A stretch of 64,000 nucleotides of DNA from Ampullaceana balthica (GCA_944989445.1 CALYLW010000055.1:1679001-1743000), one strand, 5' to 3'. Counted from the stretch's first letter, positions 1 to 13,834 are shown. Program-made: numbers and translations. Notes: generated by a model not told the origin, from the sequence alone.

Positions 1-2719
1 AGATTTAAGAAATAAGTTGTAAGATTTTACAATGATACAATATTTTATATTTATCTCAATTATTCTATAAAATCATGTTTCTTAACTATTTTTTGAAAAA
101 TTATGCTTTTAGCTTGTGAATAGAAAAGGCTTAGAGATTTTCAGCCAATATTCCTAAGACAAGGCCATTAAGTGTATACATTTTTTTAAACTTAAAAAAA
201 TTAACAGCTTTTCAATAATAAATTAAGACGTTCTCAATATAATTTTTAGAATGTAATCTTTAATTTTTGACATATTAATTAAAATACTTTCCCTTTGATT
301 TGGTTTTCAATTTCTTGTTCAAATAAAATATTAAATCAATTCTACAATGTCACTGAGTTCAGTAATGAAAGGTGTATTGATTACAATTTTCCCCTCCACA
401 TTCCATTCTGATTTCTGAAAGCAATGGCAAACAATTACCAATCAATGAACCCTTAAAATACTTTTTCTCACCACCTTAGTATAGTGTATTGGGTCAGTTA
501 AATTTTAAGTGTGGGCTGCACTTGGTCCATGGGCTGGATTTTGGACAACCCTAATGTAGGTGCACTAAATCAGCAAGGGATATGTTGTCCTTACTCAGAC
601 ATACTGTGGCAATGGGTTGTAGTTTTACAATAGAAAACAAGATTTTGTTAACTTAATACAAAATGTGGAAAGACTAATGTTTAAATTATTGTTAACTTTT
701 TCATGCTAGAAGAATTAGATTATTCTGATAATTTAATGAGTGCATTTTCTTTTAAATTGCCTGTTACTAGCAAAGTATGAAATCTGTTGCAAAGTTTAAA
801 GCAACTCTTACTTGAAAGGCTAAGGAATGATTTTTTCTACAAACAAACTTTACAACACAGAAAAGGCTGATTGTTGTTTGAAATTCAGTACTTTAAGAAA
901 TCAATAAAGGGAAAGATACTGCTTTTGATTGATTTACATTTACAGTATCTAAGTGGAATGTTTTAGCGCTCTCTTGCTACTTTAGTCTACATTAACTTGG
1001 CTGTCATTTAAAATAACCATATCAGATTTTAATTGAATTGTGGATAGTTTGGATCTGGAGAGCTTATCTGTGTGCTTCGTTGGTACATATCTAGCGTAAG
1101 CTGTATTTTTCAACAGTAAGTGTGTTGATCATTTAATTCTTTTTGGTGTGTCATTCTTTGTTACAATATATTAGAAAATATTTTATGGTTAATACCTAGA
1201 CTCTTAAGTTGTTCTTGTGTAATACAAAAAATTCGATTGCAAAAAATTTATCGTTTTGAACATGTTTTGTTTCTATCCATTTTAGAATTGTATCAGAAAA
1301 AATAAGAAAAATGTATTTTTTCCCCTTTCAATAACAACAACCTTATAGAAGCAGATTGAGCTGATGATATATGATAATGAATATTAAAATATGGTTGGAC
1401 TTTTAATAGACAATAATATTTTTTTAATACCAATAACACATTTATTTATATTGACATAATAAATTGTTCCTGCCCTGCTTTTCTCTGATTGGAATACATT
1501 GATACATTTTAGTTCAGTTTTAATGTATGAGTTCTGAGCTTCAGTTGTATTTATAAATCAAAGAGTATACTTAAGTGGTATTAACATTAAAAACTCTAAT
1601 AAAATGCAAGACTAGACATAAACAATGGATAAGCATACAACAAAATAATCTTATATATAGGAGTGTTTGCAATGTATAAGATAAGATTTCTATAGATATT
1701 TATAATAAGAGAAGTAAGGATAGTATTCCATTTGGGAGGTTTTCCAAGCATGGTCTTTGTTGATGGACAAGCCTTATATTCTGCCCAAGCGAAAAGAAAA
1801 ATGATTGCAAATCCAACACTGGTTACTGGTGCTATTCAAAACTTTTCAGAAACACTGCCATACCCTGCCATATGTATTAAAATATTATTTAGTATAAATT
1901 GCTTGAATAATTTCTAAATTCTGCAAAGTTAACTCGTGTACAAGATCACATTCTTTGACAGGCTGGTAATGAAATTTTTTGTTTTATTCTGGTGCTTTGT
2001 CAGACCAAACTTTTTAAAATATTAAGAACAAGAATTTTATTTTAGGTAAATTATGGATTAAGTTCATAATTGCCTTGTCTAATGGAATATTAGTTTCCAA
2101 TTTTAAATACAATAGTTTAGATTTCATAAAATTAGCGTATTAACAATGTTGTTTACATACTACTCTACCTTACTTGTAGTATCCAAGATTTTTTGCCAAC
2201 ATTTATTTTGCTTTCACCTTTTTTTAAATTCATTCATTAAAAATTTTAATAGACATTTATAGTTTTAAAAAATTAAGGAGTCATAAAAAAAGAAGACATT
2301 AATTTTTAAAAATATAGTTCCAAAGAATTTTGTGTTTCATTTGAAAAACCAAATCAAGCCAAACGTTTTCATTCATCATCATTTCTCTTGTTCTCATTCG
2401 TCACATAAATGATAATGAATTTAAATCACACAAAAATTCCTTATAATTTTACCTGAAATCTTTGTGTAAACTCATTCAATGCTTACATCTGTTACATAAT
2501 TATTTTAAATATCTAGATATTATATTGTTATATTAATTGCCAATTTTTTTTTAATAAACATTTTTAATAACCAATAAATAGAAGCAACATTGTTTTTAAA
2601 CTCAATATAATTTGTTGATAAAAAAGTATCACTGTTTAATTGAAATATAATCATTTTTGTTTATAATTTGAGAAAAAAAAATTATAAAATCTAATCAACA
2701 TTGGCATGTCTTTGTCCAG
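1..2719. other. AT-rich non-coding sequence, probably intron
   Basis: This stretch is strongly AT-rich with stops in all frames and ends at a 3' splice site (TTTGTCCAG, ending at 2719) in front of the coding exon at 2720. It is therefore most simply read as the last intron of the gene whose terminal exon follows. A 61-codon open frame at 1732-1917 is the only sizeable one; I found no matching splice context and do not call it an exon. No recognisable repeat was seen. Confidence 0.55.
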
Positions 2720-4285
2720 AGACAACGCAGACGCTGCAGATCAACACAGACTAGGTCATTCGGAACTGGTGGATCAGACAGTGATGACGAAGGGCCTGGG
2801 CATTCACCTTGGAAATCACAAAGAGGAGGTCCACAATCTAGAGGTGCCGGACCAAGAGGTCCATTTCCTTTCCCTTCATCCCACTTACGGACATCCCGAA
2901 GTGGACTTGGACGGTCTCCAAATACTTCAAGGTCTAGTTTAAGACCTCGTCGACGCCACAATGAGTCTCAAGATCCTAAAACGTTTAAGAAAGGATTTGC
3001 TGGTGCTAATGCCACACTAGAGTCTGAGAGTGAAGAGTCAGGATATGGTGAGACCTACGGAGAAACCACAATGCATGCCTCAAGTTTTGATGCCCAGTTG
3101 GATGAACCATCACTGTGGTTTGGGTCTGAGCACACGCCCCTGACCTACATAGAATCAGACGATGAGTCAACTGCCAGTTACATCAGTGGAATATTTTTAC
3201 CAACAGACCCTAAACTGCAAAGACACAAAGGCACACAGACACCTGGCCATGTCAGGACTCAGACAGTGGAAACGCAAGACTTATTCAGCAATACCATGAC
3301 CCAAACAGAAGAGCCACCTCGATCTATAGGAATACAAACCTTAGACTCATCTATGCATTCTATTGGTGCTCAGACTAAAAAGAAAAGCAGCTCACGTGCT
3401 GACCTACTTAGAAGTATTTTGCATGAGGTCAAGGACATAAAGCATCAGCAAGGTTTAGATGATACCAGAGATGAAACATTCTCCATAAACTCAGATGCCA
3501 CCATTAACCGAGAGATGCTGGAAGCCTTATCTAGAGATGTTGCTGCACTAAAAGCAGCAGGAAGTTACGGCACAGCCATGACACAGACTGCCACTGAACA
3601 AGCTACCCAAACCTTGAATGATTCTCAGCGCCAGGCAAGGCAAGGTAAATTAAATGACATGCTGGATGAAATACGGCGATTAAAGGGAGGCAACAGGAGT
3701 GCCACACCCAGCAATGTCCAGAGCACGATTGTCACTCCAACTCGGTCCCTCAACAGGCAAACACCTGTCAGGTTTGACTCACCTGCTCCCACCCCTGCCA
3801 CTGTTATGAATGGGCACCATTACCCATCTACACAAGATCTAAGTGCCTCATATCCACCTGGAGACAGACGTAGAGTCACACAAGACCAGTTGAATGAAAT
3901 AAATGAAAGACTAGATAGACTAAGTAGTTACCAGATTCCAAGACGACAGGGTCCAGTTGTGGCAGCCTATCCACAAGAAGTGATGTTTGCCCCTGATGTA
4001 CAGGTAGCTCCGGCAGTTACACATTCCCCAACCTTTCCCAGGCGGCGCTACAGGGTCAGGGAGTTTGCAAGATCATATGATGATATTGACATGTTGTCAG
4101 ATGATGATTATAGAGGGAGAAGGAGGCGGAGTAATCTAGAATCAAGAGGTCGTGATGGTGTGATGGACAGATACCACCTCGACGATGCCCTTCTAGAGGC
4201 AACCATTGCTTCCAAACATCTCAAACGCATGTCAGCTAAAATGAAGAGAAATCTACGAGATGAGCTAAACAGATCAAGATATTAA
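2720..4285 (+). CDS. Terminal coding exon of a low-complexity TQT-rich protein, possibly AKNA-like
   Basis: This is one open frame of 522 codons including the stop TAA at 4283-4285. It starts after an acceptor ending at 2719, so the ATG at 3071 is internal and the true start lies left of the window. The N-terminal third is basic and Gly/Ser/Arg-rich. Next come acidic serine stretches, then repeated TQT-type motifs (STQT, GTQT, RTQT, MTQT, GIQT, GAQT, MTQT, ATQT) between 2741 and 3613. Short predicted helices follow (around DLLRSILHEVKDI, 3401-3439, and LNDMLDEIRRLKGG, 3650-3691). The protein ends in a helix with the pattern LDDALLEATIASKHLKRMSAK followed by basic residues. Spaced TQT motifs are typical ligands of dynein light chain LC8. 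The closing helix recalls the C-terminus of AKNA, a centrosomal microtubule-organising protein, but I cannot confirm that. The reading frame and splice site are solid; the family name is a guess. Confidence 0.8.
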   Translation, partial: RQRRRCRSTQTRSFGTGGSDSDDEGPGHSPWKSQRGGPQSRGAGPRGPFPFPSSHLRTSRSGLGRSPNTSRSSLRPRRRHNESQDPKTFKKGFAGANATLESESEESGYGETYGETTMHASSFDAQLDEPSLWFGSEHTPLTYIESDDESTASYISGIFLPTDPKLQRHKGTQTPGHVRTQTVETQDLFSNTMTQTEEPPRSIGIQTLDSSMHSIGAQTKKKSSSRADLLRSILHEVKDIKHQQGLDDTRDETFSINSDATINREMLEALSRDVAALKAAGSYGTAMTQTATEQATQTLNDSQRQARQGKLNDMLDEIRRLKGGNRSATPSNVQSTIVTPTRSLNRQTPVRFDSPAPTPATVMNGHHYPSTQDLSASYPPGDRRRVTQDQLNEINERLDRLSSYQIPRRQGPVVAAYPQEVMFAPDVQVAPAVTHSPTFPRRRYRVREFARSYDDIDMLSDDDYRGRRRRSNLESRGRDGVMDRYHLDDALLEATIASKHLKRMSAKMKRNLRDELNRSRY

Positions 4286-7200
4286 AGGGTTATACTGATT
4301 CATAACTTTTTTAACATTACCCATGTTGATAAAAATCCTTTTAACCATTTAAATGCAGGTAATTTTATAACGTACGTAGATAATGTTTCTTATGTCACCA
4401 AAAGGCACTCAACATTGTTCTCAGCAGCTACAGTATTTAAAAAGAAAAAGAAGTCTAGCCCAACAAGAAATCTTAACCTAGAGATGAATTGAATCTTAAC
4501 CATGAAGGACTTTTATTTTAAGCAACATATAATGCATTAGAATTGGTCTTACAAAAAGTCTCAGTCAATAGCATAGTAGCTGTCACAATGTTTGAGTTTA
4601 GGTTAAATTATACATCACACTGTTTATGAGTGCCAAGTTTCAAAATAATTGTTACTATTAAGTAACTGGGATCATAAAAACCTGGAATGTAATTATACAG
4701 TAGCGTTCAAATTTAGTTATCATCCAATTGTGATATTTCTAAAGATGATATTTCTCATTCATTTTGCAGAAGTGTTTTGCATAGACTAAAGTGATATTCT
4801 TAAATTTGTGATAACTTGTGATTGATTTATTTATTTTAAAAAAATCAAATCAGCAATATTATTTTAAAAATTTAAATATAAATTTGTATTTTGTTAGTTG
4901 TCCAATATTTTATCTATTTCATTTATATAGGCTTTGCTTTTTAAAGGTCTTCTTAGAATTTTCAAAAAATGTTCTTATATATTTTATTAAAAATATTTAA
5001 TATTTCAATCCATGACATAATGACAAATGTTTAAAAAGATATATACATATAATTTAACTGTTAAGATATTTCATTTAAAAGTTCTCATAAAAAGCAAAAA
5101 TTCATCATATCTTCTATATTAGCTCACACTCATGAATCGTCAAATTCTATTTACAATTAATTTTGGAAATGTAAATTAATATTTTTGCTAATAACTCCAA
5201 TTTATTTCATACTATATTGTTGCCAAATAAATTATTTATTAGAGTTTCTGACAGAAATGGATTTATTTAGTATAAATATTTGTCAAAGTTACCAAACATT
5301 TTACTTCAATAGATTTCTAGCTTTATTGGTACATAATGTTTTTTTCTTATAACATGTATCTTTGTAGACTTACCAATAATATTTTACCCATAAACAAGTG
5401 AAAGCTAAATGAATGCTTTAAAGAGTTCATATCATGCATTCATTTTAACCAGAACATGCTGTGCTGCTTTAACATCAAGACAATTGCACTGCCAATAATA
5501 ATTATTGAACTTGTTTGTTGATTGTTCTAACATTCCACATGTATTGCAAACTTGCCACATATTCTGGGTATACAGTCATTTGTTTTATATGACTAACATT
5601 GGCGTATGATGCAGCCATTTTATTCTGCTGGTTGAACAGAAATTCCAACATTGAAATATTGATGCATTAGTTGTCTTTTATATTTTATGCTTTTATATCT
5701 TCCATTACTTGCCATCTCAGAGACCATTTAATTATATGTAAAGAACTGTAGGGCATCAAAAGTTTCTGTTCATTTTAATGTATTGCAATTTAATTTTCTT
5801 GGCATTGAAAGCTGCATATGATTGAATATGCTAATTTTTAGAAGGTATCCACTTATTTTTATCAAAGTATCTTCCATGACTTACAATATTAAAAAAATGT
5901 GGTTACACAAACTGAGCTTCAAAACAAAACTGTAGACCTTGTAAATCCATTTCAGTGTTTAAAATTTCAGCCCAGTGTCATTCTTATTTACAGTATGGAC
6001 TCACACAAACATATTTCAAATGGTGAACTAATCCAATGTAAACTCCAGCATAAAAATGTAACTACTACACTTGATTCTATTGATCAGTTTATTTATTACA
6101 CTATTTTGATTTTAATTAATTTTAAATTGAGCATATATTTACTGACATAAGTTGGGAGTGTAATGACACTTATAGGATGTTTATTTTTACTTTTATGAAA
6201 TTCCCCATTTTGATTGAAATTGAATATTTATCTTACAGGTGTTTCTTGTAGATATACTATTGATGAATTAATTGATGAATTCTGATATCAAAATATGTGA
6301 TTCCATAATCAGCATTAGAGGAGAGAATGTGAGATAAAGTACATGTATTGATATAAGCTAAATGTATTTTCTGCATGGAAAACACTAAAAAAAATTACAC
6401 AAATTTGGTGTTGTATATTCCATTTTCAGTTTAATAGTTAATGGACTTTCAATTAATCAAATTGCACTATGAATATTTATGTTTATGTAAGGCTAAAAGC
6501 TATACTGTGATAACTTTTCTTGTACTTTTTAAATAGTCCTGAAATATTTATTTCATTATGGCTCTTTTTGAATCAAACTTTTTTCTCCACTTAGTCTTAT
6601 ATTTCTACCCATAATGTTTTATTTATCTTCATCTGCATCATGAAGATTTCAATATAATGCAGCATTATTTACTCTTTAGTAATTAAAAGTTTTAAAAGCG
6701 TGTCTTGTTTTGATTTTTAATCAAAAGTTTTTTTCAATTTGAAATATAATAATTTAATGATGTCAATTTCTCAATGTCTCATTACGTATTTTAAATTATT
6801 TTTGTAAAAAAATATTTTAAGAGTCATTGTTATTTTTAAACATTTTCATGATTACATTTTTTAACACCCTATTAGATAAATATTTGTATAATACCTGATA
6901 ATGTAAGCTCATATTCATACTCAGTAATCCTTTAAAGATACTTATACAGCTGCGATAACTAACACAATTTTTTAAATTGCAAATGATGGGAAATTGAACC
7001 CTTTTAAAAGTTATGGATAAAAAAAGCAAGTCCATGACCATGCACGCTTACTGTTCACATCACAAACCACATGTTTCATACTAGGTCACGTCCTTGCATG
7101 ATCATACACTGTAAACACAACAACACGTCTCTCACATCAGCTACATCAATTGTCAACATTTTCACTTGATCTGACAGTCTTCTTTTTCAGAACTTTTACA

Positions 7201-10200
7201 ATAAAAATCATTAGGTATTTTCATTTAAGTGATATTTTACTGCAACTTCCTTTTAACCAACCTTTCCTCTGGATACATTCTGTACCTTTTCCATATATTT
7301 ATTTATTTTCTTTCTTACAGTGTTTCACATTAAAAATTTTTTTTACATATCCACCAATTTCTAAGGAATTTAGACATTTTTGCTAGTTATATTATGTAAC
7401 CCAAACTTCTTAAAACTTCTTATTTATACATATTTTTTGTTACTTTTCCTGAAAGCAAATTGTTTTCTATTTTTTAAAATAAATATTTGCAAGCATCAGA
7501 CTTTGTGACAAAATATGAATTTTGCATATCAAATATTATAATATCTATAGAAATAAAACACTCAGTCAATGACACCTATTTGGCTCTGATTACTTTCTAA
7601 GTCTGTTATTGTTTTTTTTTATATTGTTTGTCTAGTATGTTGAATGTATGTTGTCAATAGTTAGTGCTAGTTCTGCCTAAGGAGAAGAGAATTTAGTCTC
7701 CCCTTCCATGATAAAGCACAGATATTGGTCAAAAATTGAAGGGAAAAAAAGGCTTCCAGAGCCACCCCTTTGCATAACCTTTCTACACCACTATATTTTG
7801 GTCTAATTGTTTTGCTCTCTTTTGTCATTTTAGTACATGGGAAAGTTATTTTAAACATTTGTGTTTTCTTCTTAGATTTTTAGTGCCACATTTTTTTAGT
7901 CTCTCCAAATGGTAATTCCATTTAAATTTAAACAATTATTTTTCTTGTTGTATAATTTGGTTTTGATTAACTTTGGAATTTTATTTATTTGAATGATTCT
8001 AATTTCAACCAAAGCATCACATTTCTTTTGAAGTTCTTTGTCACGATTTTTATTTCTTTAGCCCAATTAAATAAATAGATTGTAACATTACCAAACATAA
8101 ACTATAAGTTCCACCGAGGAGAGGTCTCTGAGAGACATGACTGCATTGAGTTTTAATTATCCATTACTTGCTCTGAACATTGAGGTTGAAAAAATAAAAT
8201 GTATTCATTTCAAAATTACATGTACATTTAAAGAAATGTATTTTCCATCTAAAAGTCTGGAGTTGAAGTCACAAAGATTTCTTAGGGTGAGATTTAGGAG
8301 GATCCTAAAATTTTAACAATGTTTTGAGTATTCAAAAACAGTTTAATAATGGTCCCTCTTCCTATAATTAAACTACACTCCATTTTTATCTTGTAATTTA
8401 GGAGAATTATAATTCCAAGTATGAAGAAGAAATAAGTAGTTTTTAATATTTTTATATTACAAAAAATATCAAATTTGATAGATTTATCTCAAGATCATTT
8501 TAAAAATTAGTACAAAAATCATTAACTTATTTTAACTTATTTTTGTTTTAATAAACATTTGCTTGTGTGATATGTTTCCTCACAAACAGGTTTAGGATGA
8601 GTTATAATTGGAGTTTTTCTAGTTAATGTAAAAAAAAACTTTTAAAACCTAGATGATTAATGCACTGATTAGCCACAAGTTTCCATGTCAGATACATCAG
8701 ATACTTGTTCAAATACATCATTGGGAAAATATTCCTGCTTCCTTGCTTATGTAACCCATGGAAACAGCTAAAAGCTATGAAATAAAACAATTGATAAAAC
8801 TATTGTTCGATGGACCTGTCAACATAGAAAGTCTGGTATTTGTAAAAAAAAGTCTCTTTATAAAGTTCAACCAAAGACAACAGTCAACTTGGTGTTGGTT
8901 AGAAATAGTCCTCTGACCCTAACAACCCTGCAGTTCTTTCGAATGATTTAAGAAAGACATAAGATTTCCAGATAGCTATCTGTCAAACAAAAATATATAT
9001 CAATACTATAATGTCAAATTGAAAAAAAAATTAAATTATATCTTGTCAAATTACTCTTACCTCACAATTTGATAAAAATTTAATTGTAGAACATGAAAAA
9101 ATCTCTTTACTAATACCAGTTCTTTAGATTTTTAAAATTAGATAATAGATGCTACCATGACACATAAAAAAATTACTTCATAATTTATGACATATCTATT
9201 TTATATCAAGCCAAGTTGAGCTGTGATAGGAGCTTGCAGGGAAATGACTTAAAAATGAAATATCATGTAAACATAATGAATGGTAATGAATGGTTAACTT
9301 AACAGTAATAAAAATTCATTAATTTGACGTAAAAGTATAAGATAAAAGTGCACATCATAAGAAAATTTAAGAAGGAAAATGGACAATATATTGTGACTAT
9401 GACTTCAACCACCAGAACTGTCTTTGACATGATGCTGCTAATGAAAGTAAAATCTTTATATTAGCTTTTTAAGTGTCCTGACCCTTTTTAAAACATTTAT
9501 CCAAGCAGCTTTGTACCTTGAAATAGTTTATGTATAATTTATTAGTTATGGTTTTTTGAAGAATGTGTTAACTTTTAGTTTAATTAAAAAAAAGAAAATA
9601 AATTAGAATAAAATCAAAGGTGTAATTTTAAAATGTTAAGTAACTACTAAATATTTTATTTATTGTGATAGTGCTATATGAATCAATTTATAAAAAAAAA
9701 TAGCAGTATATACTTGCAAAATAGTAGCAATGAGGTGCTAGTGTGATCAATGTGAATAATATTTAGATTTTAAACTGAAAAAAATCGACCTTTCACTCAA
9801 AAGCATCTACAGCCCCAAATTTATGGTATTGTAAACAATTCCAAAATTTTGTCATGCAATCCCTGAGAATATCTTGACCTGTTTGTTGCGAAGCACTGTC
9901 TATATCCATAAAAATAAAACATTCAAACATACTGTTACTTTTAGAGTAAGTGCTGTTGGTTACTAGTTACTAGCAGTTTTTCATTTTTCTTTTACCGAAG
10001 TACACATATTATTATTTTAGTAATTTCTGCCGAGTCTGTGGTACGAAATGCCAAAACTCCTCCTCCCCACCCCCAACCCCTACACACACTTTTTGTTACT
10101 GTTGCTGTGTCCAGGTATTTTTCACTAAAAGGCCCAAATAATAAAAACCTAAAGCGATAATGAGACCAAAGCTAACATTCTCAAAACATATTTTGCATCA

Positions 10201-10269
10201 GCATTTTCAGCCTCAGGTGACATTGAAGTTTCAAAAAACTTAAGTAAAATAGATAAAATAGGTAACAAC
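4286..10269. other. 3' UTR and intergenic or intronic AT-rich sequence
   Basis: There is no coding exon I can support. The sequence just after the stop at 4285 must be 3' untranslated; the first canonical AATAAA I see downstream is at about 5226-5231, so the transcript may end near there. The rest is AT-rich with stops in every frame. It may include an upstream intron of the spectrin-repeat gene, because that gene's first visible exon (12104) has an acceptor and no start codon. Confidence 0.5.
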
Positions 10270-11430
10270 TGTAGATGAAAGAGGTATAAATAAACTCCTA
10301 AATTACTTTAAAATAAACACATCCAGATAGGCTACTAAAAGAACTGAACAATGAACTGTCCCCAATCCTTAAGTACTTTTTCCAGCCTCTCTAAACCAGG
10401 GTAAAGGGCCACATAAACTAGCTTATGTGACTCCCCTCTTTGAAAACAGAGAGAGCAAACTGTAATTATTAATTGATCTAAATCAGCACCAAGAAAGGTT
10501 AACTCAGGAGTTCCACAAGGAACTGTCTTAGGTCCCCTACTATTCCTAAATTATATAAATGATTTACACAACAGCATCTCAACAGGAACAAACGTTACGT
10601 TATTTGCCGATGATTGTATAATCTATAGAATAATTAAATCAGATCAAGATAACAAACTCTTACAAAAAGACCTAGATGAATTAATAAAGTAGGAAGCTAA
10701 TTAGAGTATGTCTTTCCATCATGAAAAATATCAACTTTTAAATTTAAAACAAAAATGAAAAGCAACAACTTAATGAAAACTATTTGATTCATGAAAAACG
10801 ACTAATCCAAACTAAAGATGCAAAATTCTTAGGAGCAATAAAAATGTGAAATGATCATGGAATACCCATGTGTATGAATTAATTTTAAAAAATACAAGAA
10901 TGCAGGTTTTATATAGAGATTTTTTTACAGATGTAATAAGAATATAAAACTAAAATGCTACCCTACTTTGAGACGTCTACTAGAATATGCACCTCCTGCA
11001 TGGGACTCACCCACCAAAGAAAACATTAATAAACTAGAATAAATTTAGAAAAGAGATGCCATATTCATTACTGTAGATTATTCAAAATTGACAAGAACAG
11101 TAACACCATTAGTTAAATCACTAAACCTAGAAACACTAGAGGCTCGAAGAACAAATAGCAAAGTAGTAATAATACATAAGGCAATTAATTCTAACTTAGA
11201 AATACAACACAAAGATAACTTAATACAACCCTCAGATAGACATGGATATAAATACTTTTCTTATTCCGTATGCTAGAACAAATACATACAATTTCTCTTT
11301 TTTCCCATCTGAAATTCGGACGTGGAATGGGTTGCCAGATCAATCCAGGAAAACCATCACACTATCAACGTTTAGAACTCTAATTAAATTGCAAGACAAG
11401 AAAAAAACCATGGATAAGCTCCCATGACAT
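10270..11430 (+). mobile_element. Decayed LINE retrotransposon: reverse transcriptase and 3' tail domain
   Basis: This is a non-LTR reverse transcriptase relic broken by frameshifts, stops and at least one internal deletion. Near 10275 the reading GINKLLNYFKINTS matches the start of LINE RT domains, followed by RLLKELNNELSPILKYFFQ. At 10505-10620 there is [17 protein letters not shown] and the catalytic-type FADD box. At 11085-11400 it carries the C-terminal stretch of such elements (SLNLETLEARR, then SFFPSEIRTWNGLPD). The same C-terminal stretch recurs on the - strand at 32170-32540, so this is a family resident in the genome. CR1/L2/Jockey-like by motif style; the clade is not settled. Confidence 0.85.
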
Positions 11431-12103
11431 CTCTTACCTACCTCATGTATAATAATTATTAAACCTAAAATAATTAATGTTAAAGAAATCTTCTCTATAA
11501 AACTCTTTCATAATCCAAATTATCTTTCAAATAATCCAAAATAGATCAACTTCCTTCTGTAAAGTAAAGGCTGTCTTTTTTTTTGTGTCTTAATTTTTGT
11601 TAACATTGTACCTGCATTTCTCATTGATGAGAGGTTAAGGAAACTTGTACATATAATTGTTGTAGGATTAGGGGTGATATTTAAAATAGTAAATAGTACC
11701 TTTTAGTTTAAACTTATAATTTTAAAATTTCAAACTTCGATACTAAAGACAAGAAATAAAAAAATATTTTTTATACAATATTTCCTAACAAAAATAAGTT
11801 TTAAACTGTAACATTAAAATAATCATTTGATACTTTTCATGTTTTTTTAAAAAACGTCTTAAAATGAATCAGCCGAAAACATTTTACAAAATATGAAATA
11901 AAATAAAACATATGTTCATCTGCAATCCATTCAAGACCTTTAGATAAATAGAGTGTTTGTTTTCACTTCTGCTCAGTCGTCTCTTGCAAAACGTAGTTTA
12001 AGAATATTTAAAATATTTACTTTTTAAAATATGATTTTTATTGATTTGTCTTGAAAGAGCATCTTTGTTTAAAAGGCATTTAATATTTCTCTTAACTGTA
12101 TAG
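11431..12103. other. Non-coding sequence before the first visible spectrin exon
   Basis: AT-rich sequence, possibly including the 3' untranslated part of the LINE relic up to about 11660. It ends in a pyrimidine-rich tract and a TAG acceptor at 12101-12103. Nothing else was recognised. Confidence 0.5.
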
Positions 12104-12222
12104 ACACTTATTGAGGCAGTTACTAAACAAAGAGTATTGCTAGCAGAATGCAAGTCTATAACTGAGGAATTTGTTCCGGAGTTGAGTCAACATGACCAAA
12201 ACCTTGTCAAGGAGAAAGTCAG
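12104..12222 (+). CDS. Spectrin-repeat gene, exon 1 of 23 visible
   Basis: 119 bases after a TAG acceptor, read from the first base as TLIEAVTKQRVLLAECKS and so on to EKV. It ends with two spare bases (AG) before GTGAAG; with the first base of the next exon they form an Arg codon. It has no initiator Met, so the gene starts upstream. The following 621-base intron is AT-rich with nothing recognised. Confidence 0.75.
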
Positions 12223-12843
12223 GTGAAGCTCTGATATTACTTACTGCCTATTTTATGGAGAAGAGAATACATCAAGTTATATTGAAAAAAATTAAGCCAG
12301 TTTATACATATAAAAGAAAAAAATATAAATCTTTAGCATTATTGGAATATTTAAATACAGTTATGGATAAATAGGCTACAAATTGACAGAAAAATAGATG
12401 TAAAGAAAGCTAATGTGGTTCTTGTTTATATCACAACATATACATTTATATTTAACTCATTAATAACATGTAAAAAATAGTTAAATGGACAAAGGGTAAC
12501 AGATGATAATTATGTAGAAAACAGTGGTAAGCATTAAGCATGATATAACTTTTGTTAATGAAGTGAAATCAATAAATATACCTTCTCTTGTCTACTGCTC
12601 ATGCTGATGATTTTCCTTTTTCTACATGAAATAATTTAAAAAGTAGTTGTGATTTTTAAAGAAATAAAATCATAATTTTATTAAAGAAATTGTGACAGAA
12701 TGCTTACTAATTCTGGGTGATTTCTATTCCCTGGCAAAGAATTATACTGATGATTTAGGTTGTGCTGCAAGGAGTTATAAATTTCATAGAAAAGTTCTAA
12801 ATAAAAATAATACATATATATTATCTAATTCAACATTTGCCAG

Positions 12844-13051
12844 AGACACAGAGCAAAAGCTTTTTAGCCTTGAGAACAACATACTACGTAAACAGACTGG
12901 GTACACTGTCATTAAGTCTGAACTTGAAAGTATCGGGGAAGAGGCTGAAAAGTATATACAGTGGTTAGATAAACAAGAGGAGATAACATATCTTGATTGC
13001 CCAATGGGATACACAGTAGAGGAACTTGAGAGAAAGCTTGAAGAGTTTGAG
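12844..13051 (+). CDS. Spectrin-repeat gene, exon 2
   Basis: 208 bases, acceptor TTTGCCAG, donor GTTAAT. It encodes a helix C-like segment followed by the helix A Trp in YIQWLDKQEEI, then a TVEELERKLEEFE linker. An open frame extends left to 12692, but the phase match with exon 1 places the true border at 12844. The next intron is 456 bases and contains nothing recognised. Confidence 0.8.
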
Positions 13052-13507
13052 GTTAATTAATTTTTATTATATTTTTAAAAAATTAATATTTGTAAAGATT
13101 ACAGTTAAATTATTATGATTTGTGACAAAAACTCACCTGGTTAACATTTTGCCAGATTAATTTCAATTGTTTTTAGCCATGGGTTAAAAATAAGTTCTCC
13201 CAGTACATGTGGCTATACATAGTAAGAAAATGAATGACTTTGTAAAAAAGGAAATGCTGTAGTTTAATGTGCTCAATTATATTGTAGGCCAACATGCTTC
13301 AATTTAATAGAGGATGTTGTTAGCTTAAAAAAACTAAAGCTGGAATTTTATCATTGTTTTGTATTACCATAGTATAATTAATTTGTTATTCCATCACTTT
13401 AATGCATTTTAAAACTTTGAGATCTTTTGTATGCTGCAATCTCTAAATTGCAAATTCATTTTTTTCTTTAATTTGTTATATCATAAGATTAATTTTAAAT
13501 TTGCCAG

Positions 13508-13834
13508 AATCTAGAAACTGTGCTAAACCAGAAGCAAGTGACACTTCAAGTAATTAAAAATAAGGGTCACTCTCACTTGATGGACCTGCCATCTCTAGAG
13601 AGAGAATCTATGGATAGTCTTCTAGCAGATGTTCAGGCTAGACACAACAAACTTTACAGTTCTCTGTCTGAAAAATCTCTGGCTTTGAAAGAAATGGCCA
13701 AAGAAAATAGAGAATTTACAGAAAATATAAAAAAAGAGTACAAACTACTACAGGAGAGAGAAAATGAGGCAAAAGCGTTTGAAACCATAAGTCTTCTTGG
13801 ATTAGATGTTGACAGGCAACTAGAAAAATGCAAG
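13508..13834 (+). CDS. Spectrin-repeat gene, exon 3
   Basis: 327 bases (109 codons), acceptor TTTGCCAG, donor GTAAGC, phase 0 at both ends. It begins NLETVLNQKQVTLQ and closes with DVDRQLEKCK, spanning about one spectrin repeat of charged coiled helix. It is one of the three longest exons. The following intron is 298 bases. Confidence 0.85.

Noticed and set aside
1732..1917. 61-codon open frame as an exon of the upstream gene
   Set aside because: No clear acceptor/donor pair or phase link to the exon at 2720, and no domain.
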